Shown here piece by piece: positions 34,801-44,519 of a stretch of 64,000 nucleotides of DNA. The notes below the pieces were generated by a model. It was not told where the DNA came from. It saw nothing but the letters and a program-made list of their open reading frames with translations, and ran no database searches. This DNA comes from Bacteroidales bacterium (GTDB taxonomy: Bacteria; Bacteroidota; Bacteroidia; Bacteroidales; Prolixibacteraceae). Where the stretch lies: positions 1 to 64,000 of the forward strand of contig JAAYAG010000041.1 of assembly GCA_012719495.1 (NCBI GenBank), in the 5' to 3' direction. A program made the translations under genes and the position numbers. The stretch's first letter is position 1; each line of letters opens with the position of its first letter.

Positions 34801-35162
34801 CTGGCAACAATCATTTTTTAAGGTCATATGGAACTCTCCATTAGAGTCTTCCAAATTATTTGTATATATTTTCCTTTCATAGTCCGTTTCAAGTTTCTAA
34901 TTGAGTTGCAAGATTACCATAAAAAAGGAGCCTACCGGAGAATAAAAGTTTCAAACTTGGGGTACAAACGTGCGATCAATTAATACCAACAATAATTTAA
35001 TTAGCTAATAATATAATATTTACAAAAACCACAAGATTCATACGGAACTTTTATCCCCGTTTATTGCGAAAAAAGCCCCACACTAAACACAAGAAAAGGA
35101 TTTAATATTGTGTTGTGAAAAATTCTATATAATTTAAATGTTCAATTATAAAATATTACATC
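34801..35162. other. divergent control region of the mannan locus
   Basis: A 362-base region between the two divergent GH26 genes, so it should hold promoters for both arms. I see no clear TAnnTTTG element. It contains the palindrome AAGTTT-C-AAACTT at 34946-34958 and a related GTTTCAAGTTT at about 34886-34896, which are candidate binding sites for the hybrid regulator. No gene is seen. Confidence 0.5.
34946..34958. promoter_or_regulatory. palindrome AAGTTTCAAACTT, candidate regulator site
   Basis: A perfect 6-bp inverted repeat around a central C lies in the divergent control region. A partial copy is about 60 bases away. Binding by the AraC-type domain of the hybrid regulator at 40395-44447 is possible but unproven. 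Confidence 0.3.
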
Positions 35163-36353
35163 ATGGCCCATCTTCGAAATGCGTTCATTTTATGCATATT
35201 AATAATTACATCAATTGCTTTTATATCCTGCAAACCCAAGGGCACTGTTCCCGAAACGATGAATGAAAAATATATGGATGGAAAAACGAAAGCCCTGTAC
35301 AGTAACCTGAAAAGACTATCAGAAGAGAAAAAGATCATGTTTGGATGTGCCAATCCCACTACAATTAAATATATAGACAGGCATATTACCGAAGGGTTCG
35401 ACGGGTCAGACTGTAAAGATATTGTAGGCGATAACCCAGCCTTTCACGAAAGCGATTTTATGTGGCACGAAAATGACACCCTTGCAGGACCCGACATTGA
35501 GGCATCGAAAAAAGCATATGAGCGAGGCGCAGTAGTTGGCTATTGCTGGCATCTCAGGGGAATGAACAGCAACTCTTTCTATGCAAAGCAAAACGAAGAG
35601 TGGACGGCCGATAAAGAACTCGCCCGCAACATCGTTTCGGGGAAACCACGTGAGGAAAACCCGGCACTCAACTGGCTTCTTACCGAACTCGACACGCTGG
35701 TTATTCCAATAATTAAAGAGCTAGGATTCCCCGTTGTTTTTCGTCCCTGGCACGAGATGAACGGAGGCTGGTTCTGGTGGGGATCGGCAAACATAAGCCC
35801 TGAAGAGTACATTAAACTATACAGAATCACGGTTGATTACATGCGTGAAAAAGGACTGCGAAATGTGCTTTATGCATGGTCGCCCGACACCCGTGCCACA
35901 TTTGAATATTATCCAGGCGATGAATATGTCGACATTTTAGGCCTCGATATATATGAACCCGGCATTTTTGAATGGAAACCGATGTCGCTGGTTATCGATG
36001 AAGTAGGCAAAATAACCGATTATGCGGCCACTCATAACAAGGTAGCCGCCATTACCGAAACCGGATTAAGAATTCATGACGGAGTGTACCTTTACCCTGA
36101 AATACACCCAAACTTCTGGACAGAAAACCTCTTGAATCCAATACTAAACGACCCAAAAGCAAGCCGGATTGTTTGGATTGAAAGCTGGTATAGCGGAGAT
36201 TGGAGCCGAAAAAGAGAAAGTCAGTTTTATCTTCCTTACAAGGGAATTGAAACCGACCGAAAAAACGGGCAACAAGCCATCGACGATTTCATCGGTTTTT
36301 ATAAACACCCGGCAACTCTTTTCGAAAACGATTTGCCCGACATGTATAAATAA
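35163..36353 (+). CDS. GH26 beta-mannanase lipoprotein (second copy, divergent)
   Basis: A 396-residue lipoprotein (signal ending AFISC, lipid Cys23) with one GH26 domain. The acid/base Glu198 lies in FRPWHEMNGGWFWWG and the nucleophile Glu299 in AAITETGLRIH. The catalytic cores match those of the minus-strand GH26, but the rest is divergent; it has an extended region (about 85-165: WHENDTLAGP, HLRGMNSNSFYAKQ) missing from the other. It heads the plus-strand arm, 28 bases before the CBM35-GH26 gene. Paralogues in one mannan locus usually differ in location or in chain-length preference. Confidence 0.93.
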   Translation: MAHLRNAFILCILIITSIAFISCKPKGTVPETMNEKYMDGKTKALYSNLKRLSEEKKIMFGCANPTTIKYIDRHITEGFDGSDCKDIVGDNPAFHESDFMWHENDTLAGPDIEASKKAYERGAVVGYCWHLRGMNSNSFYAKQNEEWTADKELARNIVSGKPREENPALNWLLTELDTLVIPIIKELGFPVVFRPWHEMNGGWFWWGSANISPEEYIKLYRITVDYMREKGLRNVLYAWSPDTRATFEYYPGDEYVDILGLDIYEPGIFEWKPMSLVIDEVGKITDYAATHNKVAAITETGLRIHDGVYLYPEIHPNFWTENLLNPILNDPKASRIVWIESWYSGDWSRKRESQFYLPYKGIETDRKNGQQAIDDFIGFYKHPATLFENDLPDMYK

Positions 36354-36381
36354 GCAAGAAGAAACTAAAGAAACAGAAGCA

Positions 36382-38073
36382 ATGAAGTGTTTCATTTTCA
36401 TCATATTTATCCTATTATCAACAGTATTACATGGCCAGGGAGTAAAATTTGAGGCCGAAGATGCCATATTAGAAGGCGTTAATAAAGCGTCATCAAGGTC
36501 GGGTTTCTCGGGCACAGGATATATTACCGGGTTCGATAAAGCAACCGACAAGGTTACCTTCAACTTCAGTTGGAAAAAAGCCGGAATCTACCAATTATAC
36601 ATAGGATTTGCTTCACCAAATGGAGACAAAAAAAACTATGTTATTGTGAATGGCCAAACCCTTGGCGAGGTGCTTTTTGCTTCGACAAGTAAATTTAAAG
36701 AGCTTGATGCCGGAAAAATATACCTCACCAACGGGGCAAACAGCATTGCCATAGCCCATAGCTGGGGCTGGTTCGAGGTTGATTATATACGGATTGACGA
36801 AGTAAAGCCTTCGACAGAATGGAACATCTCTCCCACCCCGGTAAACCCAAATGTTACCCCCGAAGCCCTTTCAATGTATCAATACCTGTTGAACAATTTT
36901 GGAAAAACCACCTTTGCCGGGCAGTTTCAAAGCGATGGTAAACTATACAACGAAAGCAACTCTGAAATCCGTTTTTTGAAAGACCTGACAGGTAAATATC
37001 CGGCAGTTTATGGCAACGACCTGATAAATTACACTCCGTCGCGTGTTGAGAACGGAGCAACAACCAAAGCTACTGAAGATATTCTGAAATGGTATAAAGA
37101 ACGTAACGGTATGGTAACCCTTACATGGCACTGGAATGCACCAACCGACCTTTACAACACCGCAGAACAGCCCTGGTGGAAAGGGTTTTACACCACTGCT
37201 ACATCGTTCGACATTGGCTGGGTATTGAACAACCCCGACTCGGAGAAATATCAGCTTATACTTCGTGACATTGATGCAATTGCCAAACAGCTAAAGACTT
37301 ATCAGCAAAACAACATTCCCATTTTATGGCGTCCTCTGCACGAAGCCGAAGGTGCCTGGTTCTGGTGGGGAGCCAAGGGACCCGAAGCTTGTAAAAAATT
37401 GTGGATATTGCTTTACGATCGACTGACAAACCACCACAAAATCAATAATTTGATATGGGTTTGGACGACTACTGACAGCAACAAAGCCTCTGATTGGTAC
37501 CCTGGCGACCAGTACGTTGATATTCTTGGGGTTGATGTATATTTACAAGCAGGCGATTATAGCGTATCGTCGGCCATGTTCGACAACCTTCGCAACATAT
37601 TCGGCGGTCGTAAAATGCTAACGATGAGTGAAAACGGAACCCTTCCCGATCCGGATATGATGAATCAGATGGACGCAAAATGGCTGTACGTATGCACATG
37701 GGTTGGCGATTTTATCTTCGACGGTAAGAATAATTCAACAGATCACATCAACAGTTTTTTCAATCATAACGAAGTTACAACCCTCGATGAGCTACCCACT
37801 TACTGGCTCAGATACACAAGGAATGTTGAAGTGAAAAAGCCTATCAGGGCTAAGTTATCGCCCAATCCGGTAAACGACTGTTTATTAATAGAATTCGACA
37901 ACAATAATGAGGAAAATTCGGTCGCTATTATAGATTCGGCAGGTAAGATAATAATGGAAGAAAAAGGCACTAAACAAATCGAATTCAATACAATGCACCT
38001 TAAAAAAGGCTTCTATATGGCAAAAATTACTGGCAAGAACTCTTCTAATACCTACAAATTCATAAAAAAATAG
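36382..38073 (+). CDS. CBM35-GH26 beta-mannanase with type IX secretion signal
   Basis: A 563-residue secreted protein. A signal peptide (MKCFIFIIFILLSTVLHG) precedes a CBM35 carbohydrate-binding module (about 21-140: VKFEAEDAILEGV, AHSWGWFEVDYIRID). The GH26 domain spans about 155-470 with acid/base Glu321 in WRPLHEAEGAWFWWG and nucleophile Glu416 in LTMSENGTLPD. Residues about 490-563 are a type IX secretion C-terminal domain (LSPNPVNDCLLIEF, KGFYMAKITGK). It should be exported to the surface or released. I chose ATG 36382 for the signal peptide; the longer frame begins inside the upstream gene. Confidence 0.93.
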   Translation: MKCFIFIIFILLSTVLHGQGVKFEAEDAILEGVNKASSRSGFSGTGYITGFDKATDKVTFNFSWKKAGIYQLYIGFASPNGDKKNYVIVNGQTLGEVLFASTSKFKELDAGKIYLTNGANSIAIAHSWGWFEVDYIRIDEVKPSTEWNISPTPVNPNVTPEALSMYQYLLNNFGKTTFAGQFQSDGKLYNESNSEIRFLKDLTGKYPAVYGNDLINYTPSRVENGATTKATEDILKWYKERNGMVTLTWHWNAPTDLYNTAEQPWWKGFYTTATSFDIGWVLNNPDSEKYQLILRDIDAIAKQLKTYQQNNIPILWRPLHEAEGAWFWWGAKGPEACKKLWILLYDRLTNHHKINNLIWVWTTTDSNKASDWYPGDQYVDILGVDVYLQAGDYSVSSAMFDNLRNIFGGRKMLTMSENGTLPDPDMMNQMDAKWLYVCTWVGDFIFDGKNNSTDHINSFFNHNEVTTLDELPTYWLRYTRNVEVKKPIRAKLSPNPVNDCLLIEFDNNNEENSVAIIDSAGKIIMEEKGTKQIEFNTMHLKKGFYMAKITGKNSSNTYKFIKK

Positions 38074-38283
38074 CCGTACCAATGATGCAAATCGACATGA
38101 AAAAGGTTACCGGTTTTAAAAACTATCGGATTGAAAGTAATGATTATTGAATTATATTTACTCACTGGTTCGTCGGAAGCCGTAAAATCGCAGATATTCT
38201 CACCAGAATAATCGAGGCTGATTTGCTATATTACGTCAAAAGCATTCAACGAATTCATAAATATTCAGACAGGTAATCGACAT

Positions 38284-38291
38284 TAATTTTG
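38284..38291 (+). promoter_or_regulatory. candidate -7 element before the acetylesterase gene
   Basis: TAATTTTG fits TAnnTTTG and lies 10 bases before the ATG, implying a very short leader. No -33 TTG is seen at the usual spacing, so confidence is low. Confidence 0.3.
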
Positions 38292-38301
38292 TATTTCGTC
38301 A

Positions 38302-40296
38302 ATGAAACAAAGAATTAACACTTTTATATTTAAAGTTCTAATAGTCATATTTTCATGTGCGGCATGTTCTCAAACTACAAAAACAAAATTTGGGGTTCAG
38401 CCAATCTTTAGCGACAATATGGTGCTTCAACAAGGAAAAGAAATTCCCGTTTGGGGAACTGCACCACCAAGATCAGGTATCGAAATACAATTCCGCAACC
38501 AAAAAGTAAAAACCAAAGCCGATAGCCGCGGAAAATGGCTCGCCCGTTTACAACCGGAAAATGTAAGCCTCAATGAAAAAATGACTATCCAATGTGGAAA
38601 TAAAAAACTCACATTCAGCAATGTAGCCGTTGGCGAAGTATGGATAGCCTCCGGGCAATCGAACATGGAAGTGCCGTTGGTAAACGATTGGGCACCAGTA
38701 AAAAACGGAATACAGGAAGCTGCTAATGCCAACTTTCCCGACATAAGACTTTTTTCGGTTGGACACAATAGCTCAAACCGCCCTGTCGACACGTTGGAAT
38801 CGGCAGGATGGAAACCTTGCACCCCTACAACCATCAGAAATTTTTCGGCTATTGCGTACTTTTTTGGTCGCGAAATACATCAGGATTTAGAAGTTCCGGT
38901 AGGGTTGATACAATCTACTTGGGGAGGTACGCTGGCCGAAGCATGGACAAGTGCCGCGTCGCTCGAATTAATGGAAGATTTTACCCGCAGTGTTCAAAAA
39001 CTCCAGAGTATGCCCACCGACCTTGAGACCCAACAAAAAATTTACGAAAAAGACAAATTCGATCTAAATATTGAACGTTCGAGAAAAGACCCGGGCATTA
39101 TGGGCAGCGACACGCTCTTTATTAAAACACTACTACGTGAAACAGACTGGGATACAATACATTTACCCGACTTCTGGGAAAATTCCCGACTCGGTGTCTT
39201 CGATGGTTCGGTATGGTTCAGAAAACATGTGGAAATTCCTTTCGGTGAAGCCTCTGCCGAATTTACGTTAGGATTAGGCTCACCCGAAGACCTTTACGAA
39301 GTGTGGATAAACGGACGAAAAATAGCACAAAGCCAGATGTGGAGCCCTGCCAAACAATACAAAATTCCGTCTGGAGTTCTCCGCTCGGGCGACAATGCCA
39401 TAACATTGCGCGTAACTGATTTTCAGGGCTCTGGTGGCTTCAATGGCAAGCCTTCCGACTTCTTTCTTTCTTCAGAAGGTGGCTTTTTCGCCGATTTAAG
39501 TGGAAAATGGTTCATGCATGCCGGGTATAACCAACGCGAAATAGAGACCATCGCCCTTGAACCCGGCGATCCAAACCGCCCGTCGACACTATTCAACGGA
39601 ATGATCAACCCTCTGATTCCCTTCGCGTTCAAGGGTGTTATATGGTATCAGGGGGAAAGCAATACCGGCATGGCATGGCAATATCGGCACTTATTCACCA
39701 ACCTGATAAACGACTGGAGAGAAAAATGGAAAGAAGGAGATTTTCCGTTCTACTATGTACAATTGGCAAACTATATGAAATACAAGCCCTATCCTGCCGA
39801 CGACATGTGGGCCGAACTTCGTGAATCACAAGCCCTTGCCCTCGAACTTCCGGAAACAGGCATGGCTGTATCCATCGACATTGGTGAAGCTGAAAACATT
39901 CACCCAGCAAACAAACAAGATGTTGGCAAACGGCTCTCGCTCCTCGCCCTTAACAAAACATACGGGAAAGACATCCCCTCATCGGGGCCAGTTTTCAGCA
40001 GTTATACTGCCGGGAATGGAAGCATAAGTCTCTTTTTCGAGAATGTATACGGCGGATTGAAGATAAACGATGGTAGTAAATTGAACGGATTTGCCATTGC
40101 GGGCGAAGACAAACACTTTGTTTGGGCCGATGCCGAAATAGTAGGAAACACGGTGATTGTCAAAAATAAAGATATACCTTTACCTGTAGCTGTAAGGTAT
40201 AATTGGAGTGCAAACCCGAATGGGAACCTTGTCAATTCAGCAAATTTGCCAGCAAGCCCGTTCCGAACTGACGATTGGGATTTAATCACAAAATGA
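38302..40296 (+). CDS. sialate O-acetylesterase-like acetylmannan esterase lipoprotein
   Basis: A 664-residue lipoprotein (signal ending SCAAC, lipid Cys22) of the sialate O-acetylesterase family. The N-terminal region shows PIFSDNMVLQQGKEIPVWGTA. The SGNH core has the Ser120 block VWIASGQSNMEVPL and later FKGVIWYQGESNTG and AVSIDIGEAENIHPANKQDVGKR with the His. A galactose-binding-like insert lies at about 270-390 (VWFRKHVEIPFGEASAEFTLG). In mannan loci such enzymes remove acetyl groups from mannan. The substrate is inferred from context. Confidence 0.9.
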   Translation: MKQRINTFIFKVLIVIFSCAACSQTTKTKFGVQPIFSDNMVLQQGKEIPVWGTAPPRSGIEIQFRNQKVKTKADSRGKWLARLQPENVSLNEKMTIQCGNKKLTFSNVAVGEVWIASGQSNMEVPLVNDWAPVKNGIQEAANANFPDIRLFSVGHNSSNRPVDTLESAGWKPCTPTTIRNFSAIAYFFGREIHQDLEVPVGLIQSTWGGTLAEAWTSAASLELMEDFTRSVQKLQSMPTDLETQQKIYEKDKFDLNIERSRKDPGIMGSDTLFIKTLLRETDWDTIHLPDFWENSRLGVFDGSVWFRKHVEIPFGEASAEFTLGLGSPEDLYEVWINGRKIAQSQMWSPAKQYKIPSGVLRSGDNAITLRVTDFQGSGGFNGKPSDFFLSSEGGFFADLSGKWFMHAGYNQREIETIALEPGDPNRPSTLFNGMINPLIPFAFKGVIWYQGESNTGMAWQYRHLFTNLINDWREKWKEGDFPFYYVQLANYMKYKPYPADDMWAELRESQALALELPETGMAVSIDIGEAENIHPANKQDVGKRLSLLALNKTYGKDIPSSGPVFSSYTAGNGSISLFFENVYGGLKINDGSKLNGFAIAGEDKHFVWADAEIVGNTVIVKNKDIPLPVAVRYNWSANPNGNLVNSANLPASPFRTDDWDLITK

Positions 40297-40394
40297 ACAA
40301 ACGCTGTAAAGAGAACAAAAAATAACCGATATGCAGTAATCCTTTGAATTTTAAAGGAATTTATGCAAATTGAAGCCAGAAAAAGGGGGAAAAA

Positions 40395-43300
40395 ATGGGT
40401 AGAAAATTACTAACAATCTGTCTGATATTATTTCTGACAGGTGTACTTGCCACAGGATATTCGCAAAACGGGATGTACATTGAAGACCTGGCCGAAAAAA
40501 CTGACCTTCCCGAAGGTACAGTCAATTGCCTGGCACAAGACGATTATGGATTTATCTGGATTGGCACCTACAGGGGCTTATATCGGTACGACGGATATCA
40601 AGTGCTGAACTTTTCGAGTATTAACCCTGATTTTAAAGCATTTAAAATTAAAGAATTATACATAAACCAAAACCAGTTATGGGTAGGTTCACTAGCAACA
40701 GGACTTTTTAAAATTGACTTAAAAACCTACAAAACAACCCACTACCACAAGAATGCCGAAGGCGTATTCAAAATATCAGACGATAACGTACTGGCCGTTA
40801 CTTCACTGAGCAACAACACAATTCTGGTAGGAACCGAATGGGGAGGATTGAACATTATCTCCCCCGAAGGAGAAGTGCAGGAAATAATAACCAACACCGA
40901 AGAAAAACAGTCCCTTCCGGCCTTGCTGGTTTCCGACATCACTCCTATCGACGATAACACAGTGGTATTGGCCAACAACGGCATTTCCATACTCAATCTG
41001 AATAACAAAACAATAAGGCAAATACTACCCAATGTATTGAACAAACACGTGTACGAAATTGCTAATACCGCCGAGGATGAATTCTTGGTTTTTACACCCG
41101 ACGGGCTTTATCTTGTAAACACCAAAAACAATCGTGAAGAATATCGCGTAATAACCAACGAACGGATAAAAACGGCACTTCGCCTTCGAAGTTATTCCGA
41201 CCCGGTATTCCTGTTGGGCACAACAGCCGGTTTCACCGAGTTCAACTTGCGGAAACAAAAATGGGAAACAATTAACACAGAGCCATTTAACCTTTCACCC
41301 CTTAATATTACTTCGTATTTGAAAACACGCGACGACGTGATACTGGTGGGTAGTGAAAATGGACTTTTTTCTATTTCTACACGAAAAAAACATTTCAGGC
41401 ATTACGCCATTTCGTCGCACAGCAAAACTCCCGACATTATCAGCAGCATAGTAAAAACCGACAACAACCTTTTTGCAGGCAGCTGGGGCAATGGTATTTT
41501 GAAATTGAATCAGGAAAAAGAAGTGCTCGAAAATATCACCATCCCATCTTTTCCAGAATTACCCAACAGCTTCATATATTCAATGCTGAAGTCGGGGAAC
41601 ACTATTTGGTTCTCGACCAAAGACAACCTTGGCATCTATAGTTTCGATGACAATGGTGGCCCCTACCGGTTAAAAAAATACGCATCGTTTCCTGATGAAA
41701 ACGGCATCAACCGAACATACACAGTAACCTATATTTTCGAACGAAAAGACAAAACCCTGTTACTGGGTACCTGGGAAGGGTTACTTTTTTATTACGACCA
41801 GGCAAGAGACACCTTTTTGCCCCTGAAAGACAAAGCGGGAAACTTACCCCTGCTACGCGATTTCTCAATTTTCTCGATTGCCGAAGACCAGAACGGAGAC
41901 ATCTGGGCAGGAGGAAACGGCTGCGGACTGGTAAAACTCCGCATTGAAGGCGACAAAATTGTTAAGCAACAACTTTTTACCGAGAAAGACGGGTTGGTAA
42001 GCAACTTTGTTACCACGGTATACCCGAGCCGGAATAACAAAATTTGGGTTGGAACCGATGCGGGCCTTACCATCATCGAAAACGAAAAATTCACCAAAGC
42101 ATTCAATAAAGATATTATTTACAATATACAATCGATAATTGAAGACCCTATTGGTTTTCTGTGGATTGGCACTCAAAAAGGGCTATTGCGTATCAACTCG
42201 AACAACATGTACGAGACCATTAAATTATTCGAAACAACCGATGGGCTAAGGAACCGTTCATTTTACCTCAACAGCATCTGTATCGACCCCGATTTCACCT
42301 TCTACTTCGGAGGCTTCAACGGGATCGATTATTTCATTCCCTACAAAATCGATTATAATTTCAACAAACCCACCCCTCTTATAACAAACTTCTACCTTTT
42401 CAACGAACCCTCCTTCCCTTGCAACCCCGATCATGAAAAATGGCAAAAGACAATCATAACAGCCTCTAATTCTATAAAATTAAGGCACACCCAGAATACA
42501 TTCTCACTCGAGTTCTCGAACCTTGAATACTATATTCCCGAGAAATGTCAATTTGCCTACAAACTCGAAGGCGTTGATATTGAATGGAATGTGCGCGATG
42601 CAAAAAACCGGATTGCCTATTACACTAAGCTGGCACCCGGCAACTACCGTTTCTTGCTAAGAAGTACCAACAACGACGGCGTATGGAACGATGAACCCAC
42701 TGTGCTCGACATAGAAATTACCCCTCCATTCTGGGCATCAACATTAGCCTATATCATTTATTTTGTGGCTGCCATGGTGCTCATTTTCCTTATCATGTTC
42801 CTGCGTATAATGAAAGTTCAGGAAACCCACAAACAGCAGCTGAAAGAAGTTGAATACCAGAAACAACAAGAGCTCGACGAACTGAAACTGAAATTCTTCA
42901 CCAATATTTCGCATGAATTCAGGACTCCGCTCACATTGATTCTTGGACCATTGGCAAAAATTCTTGAAACCGAACAATCGCCCGACATTCGCGAAAAACA
43001 CCTGATGATCTACCGTAACGCCAGCCGCTTATTGCAGCTAACAAACCGCATTATGGATTTTAGAAAAAATGAAAAAGAGCAGCTAAAACTTAATGTGGAA
43101 GAAACCGACATCACCGAATACATAAAAAACATATTCCTATTTTTCAACTACGAAGCACAGAAAAGAGACATTGCTTACCAATTCTCGAGCACATATAACA
43201 AAAAAGTATTGCTCGACAGGGAATTTATCGAAAGCATAGTGTTCAATATGTTGTCGAACGCGTTCAAATATACGCCCGACGGAAAAAGTATTGCAGTGAA

Positions 43301-44447
43301 AATATGCAACGACGATAAATGGGTGAAAGTGGTCTTTACTGACACCGGGCGCGGCATTGCCACCGAGCAACTCGATCATATTTTCGACCGTTTCAACAGC
43401 ACTTCAAAACGTAACAGCACCGGCATCGGGCTAAGCTTTTCGAAACGACTGATCGAACTCCACAAAGGCGACATTGAAGTGAAAAGCACCTTTGGAGAAG
43501 GCTCTGAATTCACTATAAAAATACCGCTCCGCGATATTTATTCGCACAACGAAAAAGTTGCGGTAAAAGAAAACGAACACACTGTGAACTGGGCAAAAAT
43601 TGATGCCACCCTTCAGCAAGATGTGGCCGAAGACCTGAAAAAACTGAAGTCGCAATATGAAAAAGAAGAACTCATTGCACTGGTTGTCGACGATAATTTT
43701 GAAGTCCGCCAGTTTATCAGCGACCTGCTGCAAAACGATTTCAAGGTAATTCAGGCATCAAACGGAAAAGAAGCACTCGAAATTGCTTTTGAAACCATCC
43801 CCGACATTGTAATTTCCGACATTATGATGGACGAGATAGACGGGTTAGAGCTATGTTCGACCTTGAAAAAAGACGAACGTACCGACCACATCCCTGTTGT
43901 GCTGACTACGGTACTATCGGCACAAGCCGACCGTGTAAAAGGGCTCAGTGTTGGCGCCGACTCGTATATCCCAAAACCTATCGACCCGGCACACCTACTC
44001 ATAAGGGTTAAAAAGTTAATTGAAAAACAGCTTAAGCTGAAAGATAAATTCAACCTGTCGAGCTACGATCCTTCGGAGGATAAAGAAGAAGCCAAGCCCG
44101 AAGAGAAAGTTCACCCACTGGTTGAAAAAGCACGCAATATTGTCCTCAAAAACCTCGACAATTCGGAATATAATATCGATGATTTTTGTTCAGATCTTGG
44201 CTTGAGCCGCATGCAACTATACCGTAAATTCAAAGCAATCACCGGCTTGTCGGCCAACAGCTTTATACGCAAAGTACGCTTGCACAAAGCCGCGGAACTG
44301 CTTAAAACTGGCGAGCTGACCGTGAAAGAAGTCACCTACGATGTTGGTTTCATCGACCTTAAGTATTTCAGGAAATGTTTCTTCGAGGAATTTGGTGTCA
44401 ACCCATCTGAATATGGGCAAGTCAGAGAAGACAACAAAGAAGAATAG
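40395..44447 (+). CDS. hybrid two-component system regulator (HTCS)
   Basis: A 1350-residue one-protein sensor-regulator. After a signal peptide come two seven-bladed Reg_prop propellers (about 25-690; IWIGTYRGLYRYDG, IWVGTDAGLTIIEN), a Y_Y_Y domain (about 700-765) and one membrane span (about 775-797). The kinase follows: FFTNISHEFRTPLTLILGPL with phospho-acceptor His840, then the ATPase (SNAFKYTPDGK, GRGIATEQLDHIF, GTGIGLSFSK-like). A receiver domain has ALVVDDNFEVR and Asp1142 in VISDIMMDE. The AraC-type HTH is at about 1255-1345. HTCS proteins bind a released oligosaccharide in the periplasm and activate the adjacent locus, here probably mannan genes. Confidence 0.95.
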   Translation: MGRKLLTICLILFLTGVLATGYSQNGMYIEDLAEKTDLPEGTVNCLAQDDYGFIWIGTYRGLYRYDGYQVLNFSSINPDFKAFKIKELYINQNQLWVGSLATGLFKIDLKTYKTTHYHKNAEGVFKISDDNVLAVTSLSNNTILVGTEWGGLNIISPEGEVQEIITNTEEKQSLPALLVSDITPIDDNTVVLANNGISILNLNNKTIRQILPNVLNKHVYEIANTAEDEFLVFTPDGLYLVNTKNNREEYRVITNERIKTALRLRSYSDPVFLLGTTAGFTEFNLRKQKWETINTEPFNLSPLNITSYLKTRDDVILVGSENGLFSISTRKKHFRHYAISSHSKTPDIISSIVKTDNNLFAGSWGNGILKLNQEKEVLENITIPSFPELPNSFIYSMLKSGNTIWFSTKDNLGIYSFDDNGGPYRLKKYASFPDENGINRTYTVTYIFERKDKTLLLGTWEGLLFYYDQARDTFLPLKDKAGNLPLLRDFSIFSIAEDQNGDIWAGGNGCGLVKLRIEGDKIVKQQLFTEKDGLVSNFVTTVYPSRNNKIWVGTDAGLTIIENEKFTKAFNKDIIYNIQSIIEDPIGFLWIGTQKGLLRINSNNMYETIKLFETTDGLRNRSFYLNSICIDPDFTFYFGGFNGIDYFIPYKIDYNFNKPTPLITNFYLFNEPSFPCNPDHEKWQKTIITASNSIKLRHTQNTFSLEFSNLEYYIPEKCQFAYKLEGVDIEWNVRDAKNRIAYYTKLAPGNYRFLLRSTNNDGVWNDEPTVLDIEITPPFWASTLAYIIYFVAAMVLIFLIMFLRIMKVQETHKQQLKEVEYQKQQELDELKLKFFTNISHEFRTPLTLILGPLAKILETEQSPDIREKHLMIYRNASRLLQLTNRIMDFRKNEKEQLKLNVEETDITEYIKNIFLFFNYEAQKRDIAYQFSSTYNKKVLLDREFIESIVFNMLSNAFKYTPDGKSIAVKICNDDKWVKVVFTDTGRGIATEQLDHIFDRFNSTSKRNSTGIGLSFSKRLIELHKGDIEVKSTFGEGSEFTIKIPLRDIYSHNEKVAVKENEHTVNWAKIDATLQQDVAEDLKKLKSQYEKEELIALVVDDNFEVRQFISDLLQNDFKVIQASNGKEALEIAFETIPDIVISDIMMDEIDGLELCSTLKKDERTDHIPVVLTTVLSAQADRVKGLSVGADSYIPKPIDPAHLLIRVKKLIEKQLKLKDKFNLSSYDPSEDKEEAKPEEKVHPLVEKARNIVLKNLDNSEYNIDDFCSDLGLSRMQLYRKFKAITGLSANSFIRKVRLHKAAELLKTGELTVKEVTYDVGFIDLKYFRKCFFEEFGVNPSEYGQVREDNKEE

Positions 44448-44492
44448 CGGCAATTATTCCCATTTTTGAATATAAGCCACGATGGAATTGCT

Positions 44493-44500
44493 TAGATTTG
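44493..44500 (+). promoter_or_regulatory. candidate -7 element for yggS
   Basis: TAGATTTG fits TAnnTTTG. The nearest TTG (44466-44468) is 24 bases upstream, a bit far. Transcription would begin near 44505, so the ATG at 44520 rather than the TTG at 44511 is the likely start. Confidence 0.35.
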
Positions 44501-44519
44501 CAAATCAACGTTGAAGACT

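Noticed and set aside
34801-34854. Upstream extension of the minus-strand GH26 protein
   Set aside because: The extension has no signal features, whereas ATG 34800 starts a lipoprotein signal.
36169-36381. 71-residue N-terminal extension of the CBM35-GH26 protein
   Set aside because: It overlaps the upstream GH26 gene in another frame and would bury the signal peptide that begins at ATG 36382.
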